Made by a program: the position numbers and the translations under genes. Under the pieces are notes generated by a model. It searched no databases. It was not told the DNA's origin and saw only the letters and a program-made list of their open reading frames with translations. Below, piece by piece: positions 19,543 to 27,942 of a stretch of 64,000 bases of DNA (position 1 is its first letter; the number at the start of each line of letters is the position of its first letter). This DNA is from JAKJEP01 sp964580995. Its GTDB lineage: Bacteria > Planctomycetota > Phycisphaerae > Sedimentisphaerales > SM23-30. Where the stretch lies: NCBI GenBank assembly GCA_964580995.1, contig CAZOMV010000007.1, forward strand, positions 26,386 through 90,385, given 5' to 3'.

Positions 19543-19998
19543 TTATTTTCCGGGTAATTTTTTGGTGGATGGCGAGGGTAAATAATTTTCACTGGAGATG
19601 ACGGATTTGCCGGTTTTTTGTTCCAGTTCGAGGCGGGCTTTTTTGGCGATGCCGCCGCCTTTTCTGCCGGCGACCTCGTTTTCAGGCAATCCCCGGGCCT
19701 CCATGCTTTCGGCGATCTGAATCAGCCGCAGGAGGGTTTCGACGTCGGCGGCATCGGTAAGGTACTTTTTCCCGTCCGCCGCTTCCATTTTCAGTCGGTG
19801 ACAATTTGTCACCGACTCACTGCCTTCTTTTTTCAACCGTTCTTTCAGTTTATTCCAATACTTTCTGGTAGTCTGGAAATCGGGCTGCTGGAGCAGGACC
19901 CGGATGATATCCACCACGGAGAAGAACCAGGTTTCGGTTTTTTCGTCGTAATGGCGGCGAATCTGGTACCCTTCGAACAAAGCCAAGGAATGATTCAT
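19543..19998 (-). CDS. BRO-N / DinD-like DNA-binding protein
   Basis: The ATG at 19998 (MNHSLALFEGYQIRRHYDE) has AGAGGAA upstream. The 151-residue protein shows the BRO-N pattern: YQIRRHYDEKTETWFFSVVDIIRVL, then YWNKLKERLKKEG. The segment VTNCHRLKMEAADGKKYLTDAADVETLLRLI is characteristic of the DinD-like/antirepressor group. The C-terminal tail is Lys-rich. Relatives are phage antirepressor-type or damage-inducible regulators, often scattered through bacterial chromosomes. It stands alone between the LRR gene and uvrA, on the opposite strand to uvrA. Two related palindromes lie in its own coding region and its 5' region (see the findings). Confidence 0.8.
   Translation of the reverse strand: MNHSLALFEGYQIRRHYDEKTETWFFSVVDIIRVLLQQPDFQTTRKYWNKLKERLKKEGSESVTNCHRLKMEAADGKKYLTDAADVETLLRLIQIAESMEARGLPENEVAGRKGGGIAKKARLELEQKTGKSVISSENYLPSPSTKKLPGK
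19793..19817. promoter_or_regulatory. 25-bp perfect palindrome inside the BRO-N gene
   Basis: The arms AGTCGGTGACAA and TTGTCACCGACT flank a single central T. The core GTGACAATTTGTCAC differs only at the symmetric third positions from the palindrome upstream of the gene. Part of the palindrome encodes the conserved protein segment VTNCH, so codon constraint may explain it. A binding site for the protein's own product is a possible alternative. Confidence 0.35.
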
Positions 19999-20040
19999 GG
20001 TATTCCTCTCTAAACCAACCATTTAATCCAATATCAACCA

Positions 20041-20055
20041 GTTACAAATTGTAAC
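20041..20055. promoter_or_regulatory. Palindrome upstream of the BRO-N gene
   Basis: GTTACAAATTGTAAC is a perfect 7+1+7 palindrome 43 bases upstream of the BRO-N start codon, in the position of an operator. Its central ACAAATTGT is shared with the 25-bp palindrome within the gene. Confidence 0.4.
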
Positions 20056-20377
20056 CGGTTCACGTTTCACCTATCATGCTAAGCAGCTAGAAAAATCCCT
20101 GGTGGCATGAATAGTTAGCCACCCGTTGGGGATAGGGTACGAGCTGGCGGGTGAAAAGTCAAAGAGAAAACCAGTTTTATGGCCACGGAATCAAACCCCA
20201 GGTTCCGTAAGAGCATGACTGGCATGAAGTTAGGGAGTTCCCACCCAACCGTTTTGCTTTTGGGCTTGTGGGGTTGGCTGGGATGGGGTACAATAACCGG
20301 AATGTATTGACGGCAGTGAAAAGAAAGGGCTATCCGGGATAGGGCGGGGCGGATGGCAGGAAAGATACGCGGAAGGT
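20056..20377. other. Intergenic region upstream of uvrA
   Basis: About 320 bases contain no supported gene. It holds the 5' region of uvrA, but I could not find a convincing SOS box or strong promoter. Confidence 0.4.
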
Positions 20378-23215
20378 ATGACGGAACATTATATACAGAT
20401 ACGCGGGGCGAAAGAGCACAATCTCAAGTCGGTGGATGTGGCGATCCCGCGCGATCAACTGGTGGTGATTACGGGCCTGAGCGGCTCGGGCAAGAGTTCG
20501 CTGGCCTTCGATACGATCTACGCGGAGGGCCAGCGGAAGTATGTGGAGTCGCTGTCGGCGTATGCCCGCCAGTTTCTGGAGCAGATGCAGAAGCCCGACA
20601 TCGAAAGCATCGAAGGGCTGCCGCCCACCATTGCCATCGATCAGCGCGGCGGCGGCCACAATCCCCGCTCGACGGTGGCGACCACGACGGAGATTTACGA
20701 TTACCTGCGGCTGCTGTTTGCCCGGGTCGGCAAGCCGCACTGCTGCATTTGCGGCAAGCCGATCCAGACCCAGCACGCCGGGCAGATTACCGATGCCCTG
20801 CTGGCGGAGCCGGAAGGGACGCGGGTGCAGATCTGTGCCCCGCTGATTCGCGGCCAGAAGGGCGAGCACAGCGACGTTCTCAAACGGATACAGCGGGAGG
20901 GATTTATCCGCGCGCGGGTGGACGGCCAGTTGTACGATGTGAAGGATATCCCCGCGCTGGACCGCAAGCGGGCGCATAGCATCGAGGCGGTGGTGGACCG
21001 GCTGGTTTTGAAGCCGGCGATCCGGCCGCGGCTGGCGGATTCGGTGGAGATTGCCCTGAAGCTGGGCGAGGGGCTGCTGCTGGTGCTGAAGGAGGCTAAG
21101 GCGGGTGTCTGGGAGGAGGTCTATTACAGTGAAAATTATGTCTGTCTGGATCATCCGGAAGTATCCATGCCGGAGCTCTCGCCGCGCTGTTTCAGCTTCA
21201 ACAGTCCCTACGGGGCCTGCCGCAGTTGCGACGGGCTGGGGACGATCCTGGAATTTGACCCGGATTTGATTGTGCCGGATCCGAATGTCTCGCTGACGGA
21301 AGGGGCCATCGACGCCTGGCGCAAGGGCGGCAAACGGATGAACATCTTTTACAATCGCCTGATTCGCCGTTTCTGCCGGGAGTATGATATCAGCCCGGAT
21401 ACGCCGTTTAAGAATATCCCGGCGGCGGTCCGCAAAATTCTGCTCTACGGCAGCGGGGAGGGTGAGGACGGTGTGGGTTTTGAAGGGGTCATTCCGAATC
21501 TGACCCGGCGTTTTCAGAACACCGACAGCGAGTTCGTCAAGGCCCGACTGCACGGGTTTTTGTCGGAGCATCCCTGCCGGGACTGCAACGGGGCGCGGCT
21601 GCGGCCGGAATCGCTGGCGGTGCTGATTAACGGCAAGAATATTTGGGATATTACCCAGATGAGCATCACCGAAGCCCATGCGTTTTTTGCGAATATCGAA
21701 TTATCCCCGCAGGATCAGGAGATTGCCCGGCTGATTTTGAAGGAAGTGCGGCATCGGCTGGAGTTCATGCTGAATGTGGGCCTGGACTATCTGACGCTCA
21801 ACCGGATCAGCGGCACGCTCTCCGGCGGCGAGGCCCAGCGGATTCGGCTGGCGACGCAGGTGGGTTCCGCGCTGGTGGGGGTGTGCTACGTGCTGGATGA
21901 ACCCTCCATCGGGCTGCATCACCGCGACAATCAGCGGCTGATCCGGACCATGCGGCATTTGACGGACCTGGGCAATACGGTGGTGGTGGTCGAGCATGAC
22001 GAGGATACCATCCGCGCCGCCGATCATGTGATCGACATGGGGCCGGGGGCCGGCGTGCACGGCGGCGAAATTGTGGCCCAGGGGAAAATCGAGGATATTC
22101 TCGCCGAACCCCGCTCACTGACCGGACGCTATTTTTCCGGGGAGCGGCAGATACCACTGCCCGAGAAACGCCGGAAGGTGAATCTCAGCTACTGCCTGCA
22201 GGTGGCCGGCGCCCAGCAGAACAATCTGAAAGACATTGACGTGAAGTTTCCGCTGGGAGTGTTTGTGTGTGTGACGGGGGTGAGCGGTTCGGGCAAGAGT
22301 TCGCTGGTGAATCAGGTGCTGCTGCCGGCGGTGCGGCGGAAACTGTATAACGGGCGGGAAAAGCAGGGCAAATTCCAGAAGCTGCTGGGGACCAGCCGCA
22401 TCGACAAGGTCATCCAGATCGACCAGAGCCCCATCGGCCGCACGCCCCGCTCCAACCCGGCCACCTATACCGGGGTCTTCGATCTGATCCGCCAACTGTT
22501 CAGCAAGACCCGCGAGGCGAAGATCCGCGGCTACACGCCCGGCCGCTTCAGCTTTAACGTAAAAGGGGGACGGTGTGAATATTGCCAGGGCCAGGGAACG
22601 CGCAAAATCGAGATGCACTTTTTGCCCGATGTGTATGTGGTGTGCGATCAGTGCAAGGGAACCCGCTACAACCGCGAAACGCTGGAGATCAAATACCGCG
22701 GCAAAAACATCGCCGATGTGCTGGACATGCACGTCGAAGAATCGCTGAGCTTCTTCGAAAATTTCCCCAAAATAAAACAGATGCTGCGGACCCTCTACGA
22801 CGTGGGGCTGGGGTACATGACGCTGGGGCAGGCCTCCACCACCCTCAGCGGCGGCGAGGCCCAGCGGGTCAAACTGGCCACCGAACTGGGCAAGGCCAGC
22901 ACCGGCCATACCCTCTACGTGCTGGATGAGCCGACCACCGGCCTGCATATCGCCGACATTCACAACCTGCTCACGGTCCTGAACCAACTGGTCGAGATGG
23001 GCAATACCGTCATCGTCATCGAGCACAATCTGGACGTGATTAAAATGGCCGATTATATCATCGACCTGGGACCCGAAGGCGGCGAGGGCGGCGGGCAGAT
23101 CGTCGCCGCCGGCAGCCCGGAAGAAATCAGCCGGATGGCGCAAAGCTTTACGGGACAGTTTTTAATAAGCAAACTCCGGCCTGAAGACCGGGAAAAAACG
23201 AAAAAAAATAAATGA
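20378..23215 (+). CDS. uvrA: UvrABC excinuclease subunit A
   Basis: The 945-residue protein is a full-length UvrA, the damage-recognition ATPase of nucleotide excision repair that works as a dimer with UvrB. The first ATPase has a Walker A at residues 33-40 (GLSGSGKS), the signature LSGGEAQRIRLATQVGS and Walker B VLDEPSIGLH. The second has GVSGSGKS, LSGGEAQRVKLATELG and VLDEPTTGLH. The UvrB-interaction and insertion segments are present (QRGGGHNPRSTVATTTEIYDYLR). Zinc-binding cysteines are intact, including CEYCQGQGT and CDQCKG around the EMHFLPDVYV block. The N-terminus (MTEHYIQIRGAKEHNLKSVD) aligns well with other UvrA starts, and GGAAGGT lies just upstream. It is monocistronic and convergent with trpA. 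Confidence 0.97.
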   Translation: MTEHYIQIRGAKEHNLKSVDVAIPRDQLVVITGLSGSGKSSLAFDTIYAEGQRKYVESLSAYARQFLEQMQKPDIESIEGLPPTIAIDQRGGGHNPRSTVATTTEIYDYLRLLFARVGKPHCCICGKPIQTQHAGQITDALLAEPEGTRVQICAPLIRGQKGEHSDVLKRIQREGFIRARVDGQLYDVKDIPALDRKRAHSIEAVVDRLVLKPAIRPRLADSVEIALKLGEGLLLVLKEAKAGVWEEVYYSENYVCLDHPEVSMPELSPRCFSFNSPYGACRSCDGLGTILEFDPDLIVPDPNVSLTEGAIDAWRKGGKRMNIFYNRLIRRFCREYDISPDTPFKNIPAAVRKILLYGSGEGEDGVGFEGVIPNLTRRFQNTDSEFVKARLHGFLSEHPCRDCNGARLRPESLAVLINGKNIWDITQMSITEAHAFFANIELSPQDQEIARLILKEVRHRLEFMLNVGLDYLTLNRISGTLSGGEAQRIRLATQVGSALVGVCYVLDEPSIGLHHRDNQRLIRTMRHLTDLGNTVVVVEHDEDTIRAADHVIDMGPGAGVHGGEIVAQGKIEDILAEPRSLTGRYFSGERQIPLPEKRRKVNLSYCLQVAGAQQNNLKDIDVKFPLGVFVCVTGVSGSGKSSLVNQVLLPAVRRKLYNGREKQGKFQKLLGTSRIDKVIQIDQSPIGRTPRSNPATYTGVFDLIRQLFSKTREAKIRGYTPGRFSFNVKGGRCEYCQGQGTRKIEMHFLPDVYVVCDQCKGTRYNRETLEIKYRGKNIADVLDMHVEESLSFFENFPKIKQMLRTLYDVGLGYMTLGQASTTLSGGEAQRVKLATELGKASTGHTLYVLDEPTTGLHIADIHNLLTVLNQLVEMGNTVIVIEHNLDVIKMADYIIDLGPEGGEGGGQIVAAGSPEEISRMAQSFTGQFLISKLRPEDREKTKKNK

Positions 23216-23297
23216 TCGCCAAATTTATTTGTGCGATTGCGTTTTCTTCCTTACTGGTAAATCGGTGAATCAAAGGCAAGAGGCTCTTTTCTTACTC

Positions 23298-24089
23298 CTA
23301 TTTTAGCGCCTCCTTCATCCTGCCGATAAACCGCGCCAGCTCCCCCCGCCCGTGATCCGCCGCCGCCAGATTCTCCTCGATAATCTTCACCACCGCCGAG
23401 CCGACAATCACCCCGTCCGCCCCCGCCGCCGCCAGCTCCCGGCCATGCTCCGGCTTGCTCACCCCGAACCCCACGCACACCGGCACCGCCGTCATCCCCT
23501 TCAGCGACCGGATCAGCGGCACCACCGCGCTGCCCAGCTCGCTCCGCGCCCCCGTCACTCCCATCGTCGAAACCGTATAAATAAACCCGCTGCACAGCTC
23601 CGCGATCCGCTTCTTCCGCCCCTGGCTGGTATTGGGTGTCACCATATACACCGAGTCCAAGCCATTCGCCTGCCGCAACCCCTCCACCTCCTCCGCGTCA
23701 TCAATGCACAAATCCGCCACCAGCACGCTGTTCACCCCCGCCTGCGCCGCCGCCCGGTAAAACCGCTCCCGCCCGTACTTGCAGATCAGGTTATAATACA
23801 TCAGCAGCCCCACCGGAATATCCCGGTACGCCTTCACCCGCCCGATCAGCTCGAACGCCTTATCGCAATTCATCCCCGCCTCCAGCGCCCGGATATCCGC
23901 CTTCTGAATCGTCGGCCCGTCCGCGATCGGATCGCTGAACGGGATCCCCAGCTCCAGCACATCCGCCCCCGCGTCTATCGCCGCCTTCATCAGCTCCAGC
24001 GAAACCTCCGCCGTCGGGTCCCCCAGCACAAAAAACGGAATCAGCGCCGCTCCCTGCTTCGCCGCAAACACCTCGCGATAACTCTTCAT
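23298..24089 (-). CDS. trpA: Tryptophan synthase alpha chain
   Basis: The 263-residue TIM-barrel protein cleaves indole-3-glycerol phosphate to indole and glyceraldehyde-3-phosphate, feeding indole to TrpB. The catalytic pair is present: Glu46 in LELGIP and Asp57 in SDPIADG, matching Glu49 and Asp60 of the enteric enzyme. The phosphate-binding GFGVSKPEHG and GADGVIVGSAVV loops are also visible. Its ATG overlaps the trpB stop (ATGA), and the trpB end supplies the GGAGGT ribosome site, so the two are translationally coupled. No other trp genes are in the window. Confidence 0.96.
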   Translation of the reverse strand: MKSYREVFAAKQGAALIPFFVLGDPTAEVSLELMKAAIDAGADVLELGIPFSDPIADGPTIQKADIRALEAGMNCDKAFELIGRVKAYRDIPVGLLMYYNLICKYGRERFYRAAAQAGVNSVLVADLCIDDAEEVEGLRQANGLDSVYMVTPNTSQGRKKRIAELCSGFIYTVSTMGVTGARSELGSAVVPLIRSLKGMTAVPVCVGFGVSKPEHGRELAAAGADGVIVGSAVVKIIEENLAAADHGRGELARFIGRMKEALK

Positions 24090-25279
24090 CGGGCACCTCC
24101 TTCAATCGACTCCGGCCGGTACTTGATAAACGCATCCACATCCTTGTCCCCGCGCCCGCTCAGGTTAATCACAATCACATCATCCTTCTTAAACTTCCCC
24201 GCCTGACTCACCACCCATGCCACCGCGTGCGTACTCTCGAACGCCGGGATAATCCCCTCCTTCCGCGTCAAAAACAAAAACACCTCCAGCACCTCCTCAT
24301 CCGTCGCCCCCACATACTCCGCCCGCCCGCTATCCTTCAGCATACTATGCTCCGGCCCCACCCCCGGATAATCCAGCCCCGCGCTCACCGAATGCGACTC
24401 GATCACCTGCCCATTCTCGTCCTGCAAAAGATACGACCGCGCCCCGTGCAGCACCCCCACACTGCCCTTCTGCAGCGTCGCCGCGTGCTTGCCCGTCTCC
24501 AGCCCATACCCCGCCGCCTCCACCCCCACCAGCCGCACCCCCTGATCCTCAATAAACCCCGCAAACATCCCAATCGCATTGCTCCCCCCGCCCACGCACG
24601 CCGTCACCACGCTCGGCAGCCGCCCCAGCTTCTCCAGACACTGCCGCCGCGTCTCATCCCCGATCACCCGCTGAAAATGCCGCACGATCATCGGATACGG
24701 ATGCGGACCCGCCGCCGTCCCGAACAGATAAAACGTATCATCCACATGCGCTGTCCAATACCGCAGCGCATCATTAATCGCGTCCTTCAGCGTCCCGCTG
24801 GCCCCCGTTACCGGCACCACCTCCGCCCCCAGCAGCTTCATCTTCTGCACATTCGGCCGCTGCCGCTCGATATCCGTCACCCCCATGAAAATCTTCACCT
24901 CCATCCCCATCTTGGCCCCGATCGTCGCCGTCGCCAGCCCGTGCTGCCCCGCCCCCGTCCCGGCGATCAGCTTCTGCTTGCCCATATACTTCGCCAGCAG
25001 CCCCTGCCCCCGCGTATTGTTCCGCTTATGCCCACCCCCGTGCATCAAAACCTCCCGCTTCAAATACCCCTCCGCCCCCACCCGCTCGCTCAGCGCCCCG
25101 CTGCGATACAGCGGCGTCGGCCGGCCCGCATAGTCCGTCAGCAGCTCCCCCAGCTCCCGGCAAAATCCCGCATCCCCGCGATACCGCTCAAACGCCGCCT
25201 CCATCTCTTCCAACGCCGGCATCAGCACCTCCGGCACATAATAACCCCCATACTCACCATATCTTCCTTTACTCTTCAT
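24086..25279 (-). CDS. trpB: Tryptophan synthase beta chain with altered active-site motifs
   Basis: This 397-residue PLP enzyme is clearly TrpB: YGGYYVPEVL N-terminus, phosphate cup GGGSNAIGMF, the TEDERQ-equivalent DIERQRPNVQKMKLLGA, EGIIPAFESTHA, and the C-terminal NLSGRGDKD. The PLP lysine is Lys85 (GGGHKRNN). Two usually invariant regions differ. LNHTGAHK is replaced by LMHGGGHK. IIAETGAGQHG is replaced by LIAGTGAGQHG, so the catalytic glutamate (enteric Glu109) is Gly107. The bases were read directly on the minus strand near 24960 and 25040. Pairing with trpA and a Trp-codon leader still points to tryptophan synthesis. The start has an AGGAAAGG site. Confidence 0.92.
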   Translation of the reverse strand: MKSKGRYGEYGGYYVPEVLMPALEEMEAAFERYRGDAGFCRELGELLTDYAGRPTPLYRSGALSERVGAEGYLKREVLMHGGGHKRNNTRGQGLLAKYMGKQKLIAGTGAGQHGLATATIGAKMGMEVKIFMGVTDIERQRPNVQKMKLLGAEVVPVTGASGTLKDAINDALRYWTAHVDDTFYLFGTAAGPHPYPMIVRHFQRVIGDETRRQCLEKLGRLPSVVTACVGGGSNAIGMFAGFIEDQGVRLVGVEAAGYGLETGKHAATLQKGSVGVLHGARSYLLQDENGQVIESHSVSAGLDYPGVGPEHSMLKDSGRAEYVGATDEEVLEVFLFLTRKEGIIPAFESTHAVAWVVSQAGKFKKDDVIVINLSGRGDKDVDAFIKYRPESIEGGAR

Positions 25280-25302
25280 AATTTTTCACCTTTCCTGCCT
25301 TC

Positions 25303-25346
25303 ACGCAAAAAAAAACCGCCGCCTAACTCTCCATCAGGCCGCGGTT
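25303..25346 (-). terminator. Attenuator terminator of the trpBA leader
   Basis: On the minus strand AACCGC (25346-25341) pairs with GCGGTT (25319-25314), with an inner GCCT/AGGC stem and an 11-base loop, followed by a run of about nine T. It lies between the trp leader peptide and trpB, the position of a transcription attenuator. Confidence 0.85.
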
Positions 25347-25373
25347 ATCTATCTTCTCAATACAAAATGGCTC

Positions 25374-25439
25374 CTATTCCCCGGACCTTTCTGGCCGCTG
25401 ACCTCGCCACCACCACTTCGTATTTCTCACTATTTTCAT
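25374..25439 (-). CDS. trpL: trp operon leader peptide with three tandem Trp codons
   Basis: A 21-codon reading frame starts at an ATG at 25439 with AAGG upstream and ends at TAG (25376-25374). It encodes ...RNTKWWWRGQ..., with three consecutive TGG codons (positions 9-11). It ends about 28 bases before the attenuator hairpin and about 95 bases before trpB. A hairpin in its second half (CGGCC, loop AGAAA, GGTCCG) could be the pause or 1:2 structure. This is the arrangement of ribosome-mediated attenuation, where stalling at Trp codons when charged tRNA-Trp is scarce favours read-through. No database was consulted; the call rests on sequence and position. Confidence 0.85.
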   Translation of the reverse strand: MKIVRNTKWWWRGQRPERSGE

Positions 25440-25643
25440 CTCACCGAATACCTTAAAATACCATTATTTACACCCATTTAACCATATCCCCTCCCCTTTG
25501 TCAAATAAATTTCATCATTATGCTAATACATTCTGTTTCGTTAAAGCGTTAACTCCAAAATACTTAAATCAAGATAATATCTGCTATTCACCGATTTTTT
25601 AGATAACAACCAAAGATAATAAATTCAGAATTATATAGGATCT

Positions 25644-26282
25644 CTATTCTTGCCAGGGGAAAGGTTTAATAGTTTCTTGCTTTAAATTTGAGTACTCATC
25701 AAACTCTTCCTTAGTTAATGTATACCATTCATCATAAGGATAACGTCTAAAAAACTGAGCCATTGTTTCTCTAAAATGTTCCGTAGCCATATCATTAAGG
25801 CGGCACACACGATGTTTTTTCAACGACTCCAAATCAACACGTTTGATACGCAAGATAATACGAAAATCAACTGCTCTCCTATCATTAAAAGAAAATTGTG
25901 AATCGGCAGGCAAATAGAACAATCGCAAGTTGTCATGAGAATGTTTTGTAATTAATGACTGCCACTTTTTGGGTGTACTAGGTGGATCTATACCTAATAC
26001 ATCCAAATAGTTATCTATTTGACAAAGACAAATATATTCACCTCTCATATTGTCACAATTTTGTGTGATGACAATCGCATCAACCGATTTCATTGGTAAA
26101 ACTGCTGTAACTGCGGTGGAATCCCCGTTCTCGACAAGTAAATCTCGCCACGTTGTTTTACGCAGCAGATCATTTTCATCAATAATAGCCATTGATGAAA
26201 GCGAAAAATCTACACGAGGTACCCCTCGAAAGATATGCCCTTGCCTAATTGGGATTTCAATGTCGATCTTTTCGTAAATCAT
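25644..26282 (-). CDS. Hypothetical protein of the TIGR04255 cassette (third gene)
   Basis: I set the start at the ATG at 26282 (MIYEKIDIEIPIRQGHIF), which has AGGGG upstream; a start at 26300 would overlap the previous gene. The 212-residue protein has no signal or membrane segment. It contains VDAIVITQNCDNMRGEYICLCQI near residue 85 (a pattern of the type [IV]-[ST]-Q-x-C-D seen in small uncharacterised proteins of accessory islands), a basic KKHRVCRLNDMATEHFRETM segment and a C-terminal Trp/Tyr-rich tail. No family is confidently recognised. It follows the middle gene by about 8 bases and is AT-rich relative to trp and uvrA. Confidence 0.7.
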   Translation of the reverse strand: MIYEKIDIEIPIRQGHIFRGVPRVDFSLSSMAIIDENDLLRKTTWRDLLVENGDSTAVTAVLPMKSVDAIVITQNCDNMRGEYICLCQIDNYLDVLGIDPPSTPKKWQSLITKHSHDNLRLFYLPADSQFSFNDRRAVDFRIILRIKRVDLESLKKHRVCRLNDMATEHFRETMAQFFRRYPYDEWYTLTKEEFDEYSNLKQETIKPFPWQE

Positions 26283-26289
26283 ATTACCC

Positions 26290-26709
26290 CTAATTATCAT
26301 TTTCCCAGAGGCTTATTAGATATTTGGTTTCCGCATTACGTTCTTCTCTCAATCGTTTTTCAGTTTCAGTCAAAATTCGCAGGGCAAGTGCTCGGGCCTG
26401 AGCTAGGCTAATAGGTATTCCACTTTGTTTTCGTATTGACCAAACTAAGGATGAAGCCCCGGATCGTCTAAGTTCACTGCGAGGATCAATATAACCAAGA
26501 GGAATTGTTGAAACGGTAATAGCTAAAACCCACTTTCCGATATTCCCACACAAACGAGAGAGTGTAGATTGCGATAAAGCAGTATAATCAACCTTAGGAG
26601 ATATATCAGAATGCATCTCGATTATCGTCTTCTTATCTATATCATTTGTTGTTGCTGTATACGACGTTGAGAACTCATATCTGATTTTGCTATATGTTTG
26701 ATTATCCAT
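26290..26709 (-). CDS. Hypothetical protein of the TIGR04255 cassette (second gene)
   Basis: The 139-residue product starts at the ATG at 26709 with AGGGAAA upstream, and overlaps the end of the first cassette gene by 8 bases. A central hydrophobic segment (IGKWVLAITVSTIPLGYI) could be a membrane helix or a buried strand. The C-terminal ~50 residues form an Arg/Glu-rich helix (ARALALRILTETEKRLREERNAE). No family was recognised. Co-transcription with its neighbours is strongly suggested by the overlap. Confidence 0.7.
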   Translation of the reverse strand: MDNQTYSKIRYEFSTSYTATTNDIDKKTIIEMHSDISPKVDYTALSQSTLSRLCGNIGKWVLAITVSTIPLGYIDPRSELRRSGASSLVWSIRKQSGIPISLAQARALALRILTETEKRLREERNAETKYLISLWENDN

Positions 26710-27505
26710 TTTTTTCCCTAAATGATTCTAAAAGTTCGCCTTTACATAATGTAAAAAACCATTTTTCTGCAATTTCGTGAGCAGATGATATCCATCCATC
26801 AAAATCTTTCTCTTTATTTGGCGTATCATTTTCTTTTGATGATATAGTTGTTTCAAAAATAATTGCTGGTTTGTCCTCTTGGTATCCATTGGCGAAATTT
26901 ATAATTCCCACACCCTTAGGATTTGACAAAGGAATCGTTAAGTTAAGCATTAAACCCGAGGGAACGTTATCCTTTTCAAAATCACCAAAAAGGTCATAAT
27001 CTATAGACACTTTTGTATGCAAATATTTATCCAGAAATGTTATTGGATCAGTCTTTTCTCTATCATACAGTACCGCATTAATGTATCTAAGCTTAACCTC
27101 TACTGGCTTGAAGAGATGAATGTCAGATGGATACGATTCATATATTGCGTGTATCGCTATTTGAATATGTTTTTTAAAAGTGTCCCATTTATAATCTTGA
27201 GTTTCATTCACTGTAAGAATACCTGGTCCAAGTTGTGATAGTGGCCATCGATCAAAATCTCTACGAAATTGATGTCTTACAACATTTGCGGTCAGTTCTT
27301 CTGGAACACGTGCTGAAGGGAGATCTATTATTTTAGGGTATTTTTCGCGAACATGGTCATAGTAACGCCCTAATGCAATTCGAAATCCAGGATCATGTGG
27401 AGGGAGATTAGGAGATTGTTCCAGTTCCCAATGGAGTTCAAATATGGCTTCAACCAAAGGCTTATTATTAAGTTCACAAGGGGTAGGAATATTATCGCTT
27501 AGCAT
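26702..27505 (-). CDS. TIGR04255 family protein (first gene of cassette)
   Basis: The 267-residue protein has the N-terminal motif NNKPLVEAIFELHWELE and a C-terminal AHEIAEKWFFTLCKGELLESF, both typical of TIGR04255. That family is sporadically distributed, has no assigned function and is usually found in variable genomic regions. The start at 27505 has TCTGGAG upstream. It is the first gene of a three-gene unit (27505-25644) with overlapping ends. Base composition is clearly more AT-rich than uvrA/trp upstream or GH78 downstream, suggesting recent acquisition. Confidence 0.82.
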   Translation of the reverse strand: MLSDNIPTPCELNNKPLVEAIFELHWELEQSPNLPPHDPGFRIALGRYYDHVREKYPKIIDLPSARVPEELTANVVRHQFRRDFDRWPLSQLGPGILTVNETQDYKWDTFKKHIQIAIHAIYESYPSDIHLFKPVEVKLRYINAVLYDREKTDPITFLDKYLHTKVSIDYDLFGDFEKDNVPSGLMLNLTIPLSNPKGVGIINFANGYQEDKPAIIFETTISSKENDTPNKEKDFDGWISSAHEIAEKWFFTLCKGELLESFREKNG

Positions 27506-27942
27506 ATTCGAAACTCCAGATTCAATCTATTTCTAGCTGATAATCACTATCATGATTAATAATCGGTCAGACCAGAATATTAAAAACCCAAATTATTATT
27601 TATCTTATCAAACAAACAACTGAATCACCTAATTATTTACACAAAACCTTCGGATATTTTCAGAAACTCAGAAACCATGGAGACAAACCTATAAATTTTA
27701 AGTTTAACCGGATTGTAACCATTTTTCAAACATAATTTTACAGAAAATTTTATCTTTAATTGATAAAGTTCATGCAAATCCCTTATAATAGATATAAATG
27801 GAAATTTTCTTGGTCAATATGATCCCTTCATATAACACCATCTCGTCATTGAAAGCGTCAACCACGGGGGAAACCGGTGTTCCATGCGCCCGAGCCGAAC
27901 CTGCCTGCAAATCACAGATTCCTAACAACCAAAAGAGAGCAG
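27506..27942. other. AT-rich intergenic region before the TIGR04255 cassette
   Basis: About 440 bases with no supported gene. The far end (27864-27906) carries a partial copy of the dispersed repeat also present at 30.5 and 31.1 kb. The rest is AT-rich, with no clear promoter beyond generic AT runs. Confidence 0.45.
27864..27906 (+). repeat. Partial copy of the 30.5/31.1 kb dispersed repeat
   Basis: CACGGGGGAAACCGGTGTTC and the following GCGCCCGAGCCGAAC match the second half of the two longer copies. The 5' hairpin half and the 3' end are missing here. Confidence 0.75.

Noticed and set aside
24227..25456. Long plus-strand open frame opposite trpB
   Set aside because: The GC-rich coding strand of trpB leaves few stops on the complement; the product is Pro/Arg/His-rich and unlike any protein.
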